Program-made: the position numbers and the translations under genes
From: Thermoproteales archaeon
Lineage (GTDB): Archaea > Thermoproteota > Thermoprotei > Thermofilales > Thermofilaceae
DNA: 36,336 nt
Reading direction: 5' to 3'
Assembly (NCBI GenBank): GCA_021163245.1
Contig: JAGGXB010000144.1
Span: 1-36,336 of the forward strand
Part shown: one piece after another, positions 1-6,597 of the stretch
Layout: each line of letters opens with the position of its first letter
Numbering within the stretch: position 1 is the stretch's first letter
The notes under the pieces: generated by a model
Told to the model about the DNA's origin: nothing
The model's database searches: none
Seen by the model: the letters and a program-made list of their open reading frames with translations, nothing else

Positions 1-35
1 AATAATCCAAAAATAATATAAAAATGATATTGATT

Positions 36-58
36 ATCAAAAAATTTAATTTTTTGAT
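36..58. promoter_or_regulatory. Inverted repeat upstream of the first ATPase gene
   Basis: Nine-base arms ATCAAAAAA (36-44) and TTTTTTGAT (50-58) flank a five-base spacer. The repeat ends 15 bases before the ATG at 74 and covers the place where a leaderless archaeal gene would have its TATA element (TTTAAT, about 45-50). This fits an operator or simply AT-rich promoter DNA; A/T runs make chance symmetry likely, so the regulatory reading is weak. Confidence 0.35.
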
Positions 59-73
59 ATTTTATTATCAATT

Positions 74-1384
74 ATGGAGATTAGGCTACTGACAGAGCAG
101 AATCCGTGGTGGATTGATAAGGAGAAGATTTATGATGATGAAAAAGTTAAAGAGGCTTTATCAAAGGTTAAAAAAATAGAATATTCTTTTAAGGAGTTTG
201 AAAATAGAAATTTGTTGATAATAGGACCTAGACAAGTTGGAAAAACTACTTTTCTTAAACTGTTTGTCAGGTACCTGATTGAGAAAGGAGTGGATCCCAG
301 ATGTATACTATATTTTTCATGTGAACCAATAAGAGATTTTGAAAAAGTTATAGAAATTATTAGGTTTTCTGACTCTCTAATAAGTTGTAGAAAGTATATA
401 TTGTTTGATGAGATAACTTTTGTACCTGAGTGGTATCGAGCTATAAAATATATCTTGGATTCATCTATAGGGAAAGGTAAAACAATATTTGTTACAGGGT
501 CTTCTTCTATTGAGCTTAGGAAGGAAATGTTTCCAGGTAGGGATATAAGGATAAAATATTTTCTCCCCTTATCTTTTAAAGATTTTTGTAACGTTTTTGG
601 TAGTAAGATGCTTAAAGAAGAGATTAAAGCAAGAATATCTATGCTATCTATGGATGAGATTGTCGAAAAATCTAGAAGATTAATCTTTTATTTTAATGAA
701 ATTGAACGGCTCTTCGATCTCTATCTTAGGTCTGGAGGCTTTCCAAGAAGTATGTACGAGCTTATCGAAGATGGAAAAATAAGAGAGGAAACCTATCAAA
801 TATATTGGAACTGGCTTATTTCGGATATAGCTAAGATAGGAAGAAGTGAAAGAATAACTTCTGCCGTTCTGTTAGGTGTATTAAAAAACTATGGTACTAG
901 ATTTTCGCTTAATTCAATAGCCAGAGAGACGGAGATTGGTTCACATGTAACTGTTAGAGAATATCTCGAGATACTAGAGAATTTATTTGTTTTGAGAAAT
1001 ATCTTCCCGATGGTAAAGGGGCAGGTTGCGTTCAGAAGAATGAGAAAAGTATACTTTATTGATCCATTTCTTTTTCATGTGTTTAAGAAGCAACTTACAC
1101 AGACTAGGATTAAAGAGGAAGAAATCCCTGGGCTAGTTGAAGGGGTTGTAGGGGAACATTTAATCAGAAGATTTGGAAGAATATTCTATTATAGTCAGAA
1201 AAAAGAAGTTGACTTCTGCACTACTAATACAGGTATCGAAGTAAAATGGCAAAAAAGGGTTGATAAGAGAGATTTCCCAAATGTTGGATTTAAAAATAAA
1301 ATTTTGTTAAGTATGGATCAATTCGAGGTGGCTAAGGATAGATTGGTAATTATTCCTGTTTCCATATTTTTACTATTGCTCTAA
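74..1384 (+). CDS. AAA-type ATPase with C-terminal DUF4143 domain
   Basis: A 436-residue protein of the large archaeal/bacterial ATPase group annotated as 'ATP-binding protein, DUF4143'. The Walker A loop GPRQVGKT lies at residues 51-58 and the Walker B strand YILFDE ends at D112-E113. The C-terminal third is DUF4143-like. Near its end EVDF followed by IEVKW resembles the E-x-D and E-x-K elements of a PD-(D/E)XK nuclease fold, common in this family. The substrate is unknown; relatives are scattered, often mobile, and suspected to act in defence or toxin-like systems (inference). The start is the first ATG, in a likely leaderless arrangement behind an AT-rich inverted repeat. It faces a second ATPase of related architecture across a gene-free, decayed stretch. 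Confidence 0.85.
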   Translation: MEIRLLTEQNPWWIDKEKIYDDEKVKEALSKVKKIEYSFKEFENRNLLIIGPRQVGKTTFLKLFVRYLIEKGVDPRCILYFSCEPIRDFEKVIEIIRFSDSLISCRKYILFDEITFVPEWYRAIKYILDSSIGKGKTIFVTGSSSIELRKEMFPGRDIRIKYFLPLSFKDFCNVFGSKMLKEEIKARISMLSMDEIVEKSRRLIFYFNEIERLFDLYLRSGGFPRSMYELIEDGKIREETYQIYWNWLISDIAKIGRSERITSAVLLGVLKNYGTRFSLNSIARETEIGSHVTVREYLEILENLFVLRNIFPMVKGQVAFRRMRKVYFIDPFLFHVFKKQLTQTRIKEEEIPGLVEGVVGEHLIRRFGRIFYYSQKKEVDFCTTNTGIEVKWQKRVDKRDFPNVGFKNKILLSMDQFEVAKDRLVIIPVSIFLLLL

Positions 1385-1387
1385 GGT

Positions 1388-1672
1388 TTATACTCTTTTA
1401 CAGATAATCTCTTTCTCTATATATGGCTTTGTATAGGGGCTAATGCTTTCTAGAGTAAACAAATCGACTTTTCTACCAGATAGTTTCTCAATGAAGAACA
1501 CGAGGTTTATAAAATTGTTAAATTTTTCCCCTTTTTCAAACCAAACAACTATATCGATGTTACTCCTCTTTTTTCCTGCCTCTTGTAAAGGAGTCGAGGA
1601 TTTCTTATTCTTTTAACACTGAAGCTCCGTATCTTTTCACTTTATCTTTCTAAGAATTTCTTCTCTCTTCAT
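1388..1672 (-). pseudogene. Decayed minimal nucleotidyltransferase (MNT)
   Basis: Reading the minus strand from an ATG at 1672 gives MKREEILRKIK and then a stop. Homology continues in other frames: KRYGAS, then a fragment equivalent to the GSxxRG motif (DSFTRGRKK), then RSNIDIVVWFEKGEKF and a C-terminal piece ending EKEIICKRV before a stop at 1388-1390. The order (KRYGAS, G-S-x-x-R-G, D-x-D) is that of MNT-type nucleotidyltransferases, normally about 95-100 residues and usually paired with a HEPN partner. Several frame changes and in-frame stops make this a dead gene. No HEPN partner is visible beside it, so that partner was probably lost too (inference). Confidence 0.7.
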
Positions 1673-1973
1673 AAGCTCTATGGCTTTATGGCTTTAGGCA
1701 AATTTATTATGGATTGGTGTGAATTTAACAAGGGTTTATAGTCTACTTGAAAAATAAAAGAAAAGTGGTATCTAATGTGATAAAGTTACTAGGATAGCAG
1801 TAGGCTCAATCTTAGAGCTCTTGGTTGTAGGAGCAAAAACCCGAGGAGATAGCAGATGATTATAAGATAACTTTTCAAGATATGAGAGGCAATGTTATTG
1901 TATGTATCTAAAATTCTAGGTGGGAAGAGGTAATTATTGTATCAGAGACTTAGATTACCATTATTTGGCCTAA
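1673..1973. other. Gene-free stretch, probably eroded coding DNA
   Basis: No open frame of useful length exists on either strand here. On the plus strand around 1800-1850 a broken frame gives VGAKTRGDSR, which vaguely recalls a second nucleotidyltransferase G-S/A-x-x-R-G motif, and then runs into stops. Together with the MNT pseudogene it suggests a decayed accessory locus between two intact ATPase genes. I see no RNA gene or clear repeat in it. Confidence 0.35.
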
Positions 1974-3383
1974 TTATCTGAATGTTAATAATGTAGTTTT
2001 AGGCATGTTCTTGTTAAACTCTTCTTCTAGATTTTTGAGGTCAAAAAGTAGTATGTTTTTTTCTTTCTTAAAAGTGAAACCAGCTCTACTATATATAACA
2101 TAGATGTTTTTTCTGTTTTCTTTTTTCCAAGGGAATTTTTCGGATTTTGTTATTAGTTGGTAGAGTACTTTTTTGTCTATAGGATTTTTTGTCCATTTGC
2201 ATTCAATAAAATATGCTGTGTTTCTTGTTTCATCTAATGCTATAAAATCTATCTCTGTGTCTTTAGACCACCATCCTCCTATTCTAGTAAAAGATATTTC
2301 TCCTTTATTTGCAAGTAGAATAAAGTGTTGGAACGCTACTTGTTCAAATATCTTAGAGGTATAATAATCAATTTTTGCCCATATCTGTTCAAGAACTTGG
2401 TTATATTGGCCTAGCTCGATAATTCTCATATATGGGAATACTAGACTGTACCAAAATTTAAAGAAATTATTTTTTATATAGTATCTAGTTTTTCCCCTTT
2501 TTCCCTCTTCTAACAATGGGTAACGTCTTTCAATTAAGTCAAGCTCGGATTCAAGTATCCTTATATATTTTCCTACCTCGTTAACTTTTATCCCTGATTT
2601 ATTAGCTATGTCACCTAGTTTTGTTGCACCAGATGCAATCGCTTCCAGGATCTGAGTATATCTTGAAGGTTCTCTTATCTCAGTAGCTAATAGAAAATAT
2701 GGTTCTTCTCTTAGCGGCGCGCCAGGCTTTAGCACAAGATCCCTAATATTTTCTTTAAGTGTCTTTGTCTCATCTATTTGGGATAGATAGCCTGGTGTGC
2801 CTCCAAAGACTGCATATGTTCTAATTTTATCTTTTTCATCATACTCTTTAACAAAGGCTCTTGTTGAATTGTAGCTGAAATCTTCTATTTTTAATATTCT
2901 TGTAGCTCTCCCATAAAGTGGAGATTCATGAGAGAGACCTATCCTTTCCATCATGCCTACGGATGATCCAGATAATATCATCAATATACTTTTTTTCGAA
3001 AAAAGTTTATCCCAAAAACCTTGGAGCTCTGTTACACCACCTGTTCCATGTAATCGTTGAAATTCATCGATAACTATTAGATTAGTTCTAATAGTTGTCA
3101 ACAATTTATAGAAGTCACTAAAGCTCTCTACTTTTGGTGGATATGGTAACTTTACTTGTTCTTCTAACTGTTTTATCAGATCTCTTAAAGCTGCATCTCT
3201 ATCTTCAAAGTTCACTACTAGATAAACTCCTTTTCTCCTTTTAATGAAAAAAGAGAGAAGAAATGTTTTTCCTATTCTTCTTCTACCATATATGATTACA
3301 AGTTCTTTCCGTCCACTATTATAAGCTTCTTCTAAAACATTTAGTTCTTTCTCTCTATCTATAAATATACTTATATTACTCAT
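1974..3383 (-). CDS. Archaeal ATPase with DUF234-type C-terminal domain
   Basis: A 469-residue protein of the archaeal ATPase family carrying a C-terminal DUF234 region. Walker A GRRRIGKT is at residues 33-40 and Walker B LIVIDEF has D106-E107. A winged-helix-like segment (about 240-290, ILEAIASGATKLGDIANKSG) follows the ATPase core. The end carries EIDFIAL and FIECKW, the E/D and E-x-K elements of a PD-(D/E)XK nuclease-like fold. Such proteins are abundant in archaea and their role is unproven; switch-like STAND-type ATPases is the usual suggestion. The ATG at 3383 lies 28 bases from a TATA element (ATTTATA, 3408-3414) on the minus strand, so the transcript is probably leaderless. Two tandem palindromes cover the promoter, suggesting tight or autogenous repression. 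Confidence 0.85.
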   Translation of the reverse strand: MSNISIFIDREKELNVLEEAYNSGRKELVIIYGRRRIGKTFLLSFFIKRRKGVYLVVNFEDRDAALRDLIKQLEEQVKLPYPPKVESFSDFYKLLTTIRTNLIVIDEFQRLHGTGGVTELQGFWDKLFSKKSILMILSGSSVGMMERIGLSHESPLYGRATRILKIEDFSYNSTRAFVKEYDEKDKIRTYAVFGGTPGYLSQIDETKTLKENIRDLVLKPGAPLREEPYFLLATEIREPSRYTQILEAIASGATKLGDIANKSGIKVNEVGKYIRILESELDLIERRYPLLEEGKRGKTRYYIKNNFFKFWYSLVFPYMRIIELGQYNQVLEQIWAKIDYYTSKIFEQVAFQHFILLANKGEISFTRIGGWWSKDTEIDFIALDETRNTAYFIECKWTKNPIDKKVLYQLITKSEKFPWKKENRKNIYVIYSRAGFTFKKEKNILLFDLKNLEEEFNKNMPKTTLLTFR

Positions 3384-3410
3384 ACTTTAAAGTATAATAC
3401 TTTAAAGTAT
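3382..3410. promoter_or_regulatory. Two tandem 14-bp palindromes covering the DUF234 ATPase promoter
   Basis: The perfect palindrome ATACTTTAAAGTAT occurs twice, at 3382-3395 and 3397-3410, one base apart and 15 bp centre to centre. The copy nearest the gene overlaps its ATG (3381-3383), and the distal copy touches the TATA element at 3408-3414. Occupancy would block both TBP and the start of a leaderless transcript, so this reads as a repressor operator. The regulator is unknown; the ATPase's own winged-helix segment is a candidate (inference). Confidence 0.7.
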
Positions 3411-3442
3411 AAATCTTTTTATTATATTCTATAAGAAAAACA

Positions 3443-3790
3443 TTAATTTGTACGATTTTCATTATTCTCAATCGTTACTTTGAAATCTTTTATTACTTTT
3501 TTGACAAATAAGAAATGTTTATCTTGTGTAATAATTTTTAGTTTTCTATTTATGGCTATGGCTGAAATTATTATATCGATAGCCGGTATAGGTTTTCCTA
3601 TGTTTAGCAGCTTTGTAGAAATATTTAAGGCTAGTTTATAATCCTTTTTTGATGGATATAAGACGATGAGATCAAATTCCAAAGCTTTTGGAAATTCTAT
3701 AATGTTGAATATTGTTGTGTATCCTTTGATATTTTCTTTTTTCTTATAGGCTTTGATTAATCTACTTGTATCATAGAGAGCCTCTTCCAT
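3443..3790 (-). CDS. vapC: VapC-like PIN-domain ribonuclease toxin
   Basis: A 115-residue PIN-domain protein. The four conserved acidic residues are in place: D7 (YDTS), E32 (FNIIEFPK), D72 (PAIDIIISA) and D90 (ITQDKHF), so the Mg-dependent RNase site looks intact. It overlaps the preceding antitoxin gene by 34 bases in another frame, the usual translationally coupled antitoxin-toxin order. VapC toxins cut tRNA or rRNA when the labile antitoxin is lost; many copies in thermophilic archaea respond to heat stress. The target here cannot be told from sequence. Confidence 0.88.
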   Translation of the reverse strand: MEEALYDTSRLIKAYKKKENIKGYTTIFNIIEFPKALEFDLIVLYPSKKDYKLALNISTKLLNIGKPIPAIDIIISAIAINRKLKIITQDKHFLFVKKVIKDFKVTIENNENRTN

Positions 3791-4035
3791 TCTAGACTCC
3801 TCATCTTTCTATATTCTTTTATAGCTTTTTCTAATTCTAGTTTCTCTAATTCTTTTCTAAACTCGCTACCAAGTTCCTCTAAAAGTTTTTTCGTACTAAC
3901 TTCAAGCTTATTCTTCTCTAATTTCTCTAAGTATTCAATTATTGCTTTTCTAACAACCTCACTCCACTTTATTTCACTATACTCTTTCATTTTCTTATAT
4001 ATGTCATTTGGTATTGACAAAGTAATGTTTGGCAT
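3757..4035 (-). CDS. vapB: VapB-like ribbon-helix-helix antitoxin
   Basis: A 92-residue protein starting with a ribbon-helix-helix DNA-binding region (MPNITLSIPNDIYKKMKEY, then helix WSEVVRKAIIEYLEKL). A long charged helix (about 40-85) follows, which would wrap around the toxin. It is the first gene of the pair and its 3' end overlaps vapC. As in other VapBC pairs it should bind VapC, block its active site, and repress its own promoter with VapC as co-repressor. The direct repeats just upstream (4038-4067) are the likely binding sites. Start is the ATG next to those repeats. Confidence 0.85.
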   Translation of the reverse strand: MPNITLSIPNDIYKKMKEYSEIKWSEVVRKAIIEYLEKLEKNKLEVSTKKLLEELGSEFRKELEKLELEKAIKEYRKMRSLEWKRLSMIQVD

Positions 4036-4037
4036 AC

Positions 4038-4067
4038 AAATATTTATGTATATTAAAATATTTATGT
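4038..4067. promoter_or_regulatory. Direct repeat at the vapBC promoter (candidate VapB operator)
   Basis: The 12-base unit AAATATTTATGT occurs at 4038-4049 and again at 4056-4067, 18 bp apart, and each unit contains the palindrome AAATATTT. Read on the minus strand the units contain ATAAATATT, so they also include the TATA region for vapB. Short repeated half-sites immediately before the antitoxin gene are typical of ribbon-helix-helix operators. Confidence 0.55.
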
Positions 4068-4114
4068 GTTATCACTATTGTGTTACATAATATATTATTG
4101 CCTAGAAGAATATA

Positions 4115-4122
4115 CTTATAAT
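4115..4122 (+). promoter_or_regulatory. TATA box for the LysO-type exporter
   Basis: CTTATAAT lies about 26 bases before the ATG at 4144, the spacing of an archaeal leaderless transcript. This supports 4144 rather than the upstream in-frame ATG at 4066 as the true start. Confidence 0.55.
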
Positions 4123-4143
4123 AATTCACTAATTTTTATTCAT

Positions 4144-5001
4144 ATGTTTGACAGCATTACACTAATACTGGTGTTTATGGCTTTCTTAGTGTTAGGTAGG
4201 TTTTTCTATCATAGGAATCTAGAGAAGCTATCCATGGTTATCGTAGGTATATTAGTGTTTACTATAGGTGTGTGGAGCGGTAAAAGTTTATCTTCAAATA
4301 TGTTTTTGATAATTTTTTCAGCTTTTCTATATTTGTCTTGTTTGTTTACTATAACTCTAATATCAGGAATCATTATTCATAGAAGTTTCAGTTTAAGCAG
4401 TAGAAAAAGATCTGGGTTTTCAATTACTATACTTTTTATGGTTCTACTAGGTTGGATTACTAGCTTTTTTATTCCTGAGCATTTTTCGATTTTTCTCAGT
4501 ATGCTTATTAGACTTGAGCTATATGTTCTTATAGCTCTGATTGCTTTGTCTGTATCCAGATATTTTACTAAAGAGACAATTTTTTCGAACGGACGTGAGG
4601 CCGTTAAAGCTGTAAGTGAAAGTTTTCTGAATGGTTTATTTACAGGTCTTGTTTTTTGGTTTATAACTGGCACAGATCTCCGTGTCTCGATAGCAATAGC
4701 TTGGGGTATGGGTTGGTACAGTTTCACTGGACCATTTATAGGTCTTCAAGCAGGTCCCATTATGGGTATGCTGGCTTTTCTGGTTAATCTTCTTAGGGAG
4801 CAATTAACGTTTTTAGTCGTTCCATTGATAAAGGAACCCCGTCTATCTCTGCTAAGTATAGGTGGTGCTACTACCATGGATAATACTCTTCCTGTATACT
4901 CGATGGTTTATGGAAAAGAGTTTTCGATGACTGCCTTAATACATGGAGCTATACATACACTTCTCGTTCCGTTAATATTAACTATAATATTTACTATATA
5001 A
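4144..5001 (+). CDS. LysO/DUF340-family membrane exporter
   Basis: A 285-residue integral membrane protein with about eight hydrophobic segments. The second half carries the LysO (YbjE, DUF340) signature: WGMGWYSFTGPFIG with LQAGPIMG, then NLLREQLTFLVVPL, then SIGGATTMDNTLP and a final HGAIHTLLVPL helix. Characterised LysO in E. coli exports lysine; archaeal members are assigned by homology and may carry other basic compounds. An in-frame ATG at 4066 would add 26 residues, but the family begins close to MFDSITLIL. A TATA element 26 bases before that codon supports 4144. It is divergent from vapBC and shares their intergenic region. Confidence 0.82.
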   Translation: MFDSITLILVFMAFLVLGRFFYHRNLEKLSMVIVGILVFTIGVWSGKSLSSNMFLIIFSAFLYLSCLFTITLISGIIIHRSFSLSSRKRSGFSITILFMVLLGWITSFFIPEHFSIFLSMLIRLELYVLIALIALSVSRYFTKETIFSNGREAVKAVSESFLNGLFTGLVFWFITGTDLRVSIAIAWGMGWYSFTGPFIGLQAGPIMGMLAFLVNLLREQLTFLVVPLIKEPRLSLLSIGGATTMDNTLPVYSMVYGKEFSMTALIHGAIHTLLVPLILTIIFTI

Positions 5002-5060
5002 TGTATTTATAATGTTTCTAACTTCATACTTTTTAATCATATATGAGTAAATTATATTTT

Positions 5061-5067
5061 GGGGAGG
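5061..5067 (+). promoter_or_regulatory. Strong ribosome binding site fixing a TTG start
   Basis: GGGGAGG ends four bases before the TTG at 5072. This strong match to the 16S rRNA 3' end decides the non-ATG start of the PIG-L gene. Confidence 0.65.
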
Positions 5068-5071
5068 AATT

Positions 5072-5755
5072 TTGAATAAGATCATTGCTTTATTTGTTGC
5101 TCACCCAGATGACGAAATTTTTTCTGCGGGTACGCTTGCTAAGCATGCTAGGAACGGTTATAAGGTTTTTATCATTTGGATGACTAACGGAGAATATGGA
5201 CATTATAGTATTCCTCCAGAGAAGCTTAAGGAGATTAGACATAAAGAATGTCTTGAATCTGCTAAAATTATTGGGGCAGAACCAATTTTTATAGGTTATA
5301 GGGATGCGCATCTAGAATATAATATGAATTCTATACTAGAAGTTGTTAAAGTAATTAGGAGGATTAAACCCAATATTGTTATAACACATGCATTGGATGA
5401 ATATCATAAAGATCATAGGAATACTTCTATGATCGTTAGAGATGCTGTATTTATTGCAGGACTTCCAACTCTTGAGGTAGAAGGCGAGCCACATGTGGTT
5501 GATAGCTTATATTTTTATGGTAAAGGGTTAAAGACTGATATCTATGTTGATATAAGCGATTATTTAGAATATAAGATTAAAGCCATGGAAGCACATAAGT
5601 CTCAGGTTGATTGGCTGAGAAGTACTAGGCTTCATGGTTTTGATCCTATTGAAAGGATAAAGACTGTGACTTCATATCATGGTTTGTTAGCTGGTGTTAA
5701 GTATGCAGAAGTTTTTACTCCTTCAAAGTCTCTTAGTTTTGATTTTCTTCTTTAA
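5072..5755 (+). CDS. PIG-L/LmbE-family N-acetyl-sugar deacetylase
   Basis: A 227-residue zinc-dependent deacetylase of the LmbE/PIG-L family. The metal motif AHPDDE is at residues 10-15 (H11, D13, D14) and the C-terminal histidine motif HKDHR at 112-116. Members remove acetyl groups from N-acetylglucosaminyl lipids or oligosaccharides (GlcNAc-PI, chitobiose, mycothiol precursors). Archaeal members include diacetylchitobiose deacetylases, so a GlcNAc-containing substrate is the best guess. No signal peptide is seen, so it should be cytoplasmic. Start is TTG behind a strong GGGGAGG site. Its 3' end overlaps the convergent SWIM gene by 23 bases. Confidence 0.85.
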   Translation: MNKIIALFVAHPDDEIFSAGTLAKHARNGYKVFIIWMTNGEYGHYSIPPEKLKEIRHKECLESAKIIGAEPIFIGYRDAHLEYNMNSILEVVKVIRRIKPNIVITHALDEYHKDHRNTSMIVRDAVFIAGLPTLEVEGEPHVVDSLYFYGKGLKTDIYVDISDYLEYKIKAMEAHKSQVDWLRSTRLHGFDPIERIKTVTSYHGLLAGVKYAEVFTPSKSLSFDFLL

Positions 5756-6089
5756 ATTTTTTATTTTTTGAATAGAAAATAGTTTCTTTTTTAGGCCATA
5801 TACCTGTTTTCTGACAGACGGCCAATATATGACTACATATTTGTCTATGTTTAAAGAAGGGACAGTTACATTCATATTTTCCTCGGTAATATTTGACTCT
5901 ATATTTGCCATATTTCTTTGATTTTACTATGTATTCGAAGCTTATCCATTCGCCTGTTTCTTTGTCTTTTACACCTTTTACAAACCGTATTCTTTTTGGA
6001 TGTCTCAGATATTCTAGACTTATCCTATATTTGTTATATACTAGTCTATCTTTAGCTATCCATTCTCTTATCCAGTCAGGAATATCCAT
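5733..6089 (-). CDS. SWIM zinc-finger protein
   Basis: A 118-residue protein with a SWIM-type zinc finger: C74-x-C76-x8-C85-x-H87 within YECNCPFFKHRQICSHILAV. The N-terminal half is basic and rich in aromatic residues, with no other recognised domain. Small stand-alone SWIM proteins are common in archaea; the domain binds DNA or proteins, but the role of this size class is unknown. It converges on the PIG-L gene with a 23-base overlap, so there is no terminator spacer between them. Confidence 0.75.
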   Translation of the reverse strand: MDIPDWIREWIAKDRLVYNKYRISLEYLRHPKRIRFVKGVKDKETGEWISFEYIVKSKKYGKYRVKYYRGKYECNCPFFKHRQICSHILAVCQKTGIWPKKETIFYSKNKKFKEENQN

Positions 6090-6220
6090 TGATAGATAAT
6101 AAAGACTTATTGTTCATGAATTTTTCTATTTAGAAAATAGTGTTTTATCCATTGCAAAAAGATATGCCTTTTGTAAATATATCAAAAAATAGATAAGTTA
6201 TATTTTTCATTTAGATACAT

Positions 6221-6508
6221 ATGAGTGTTGAAGAGTTTTTCAAAAGTGTCTATCCTGTATGTGTGAGCAGTAATTCATACGGTGGAAAACTTAAGGATGA
6301 AAAGGTTGAAGAATTTAAAAAGAGGATGGATAGGGTAGCTAAAAAGAAGAGTGGTGTAGCTGATTTCGTTATAAAGTATGAGTTTGAAGAGGCTAGTATA
6401 AGTTTTATTCCTCCTAATGCTGTGATAATTACTATGAAGAAGATTGCTTCTTTGGATGAGGTTAAGGAGTTACTCAACAAGTTATTGCAAGCCGGTGTAG
6501 AAGTATAG
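6221..6508 (+). CDS. Small conserved-looking protein of unknown function
   Basis: A 95-residue protein I do not recognise. It starts with a helix (SVEEFFKSVYPV), has a basic stretch (KRMDRVAKKKSG), and ends in alternating beta-like segments (DFVIKYEFEEASISFI, AVIITMKKI) followed by an amphipathic helix. The composition suggests a compact cytoplasmic alpha/beta protein with no membrane segment and only one cysteine (C14). The ATG at 6221 lies about 20-25 bases after AGTTATATTTT, a plausible TATA element for a leaderless transcript, so the frame looks genuine. It stands alone between the SWIM gene and the glycoside hydrolase gene. Confidence 0.6.
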   Translation: MSVEEFFKSVYPVCVSSNSYGGKLKDEKVEEFKKRMDRVAKKKSGVADFVIKYEFEEASISFIPPNAVIITMKKIASLDEVKELLNKLLQAGVEV

Positions 6509-6597
6509 TTTTTCATGTCAAATTTTAGTAATATATTTAAAATTGATAGTTTTATAATTATTATATATCTATCTATTAATATATATGAGATGATTAA

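Noticed and set aside
30-40. TTGAT-T-ATCAA resembling an FNR-like half-site pair
   Set aside because: The spacer is one base, not four, and FNR-type regulators are not expected here; it is probably part of the AT-rich promoter.
4377-4727. Minus-strand open frame of 116 codons
   Set aside because: Antisense to the LysO-type gene, whose conserved motifs fix the coding strand.
6122-6137. TTTTCT/AGAAAA hairpin
   Set aside because: Six A/T-dominated base pairs with a four-base loop are expected by chance in DNA this AT-rich.
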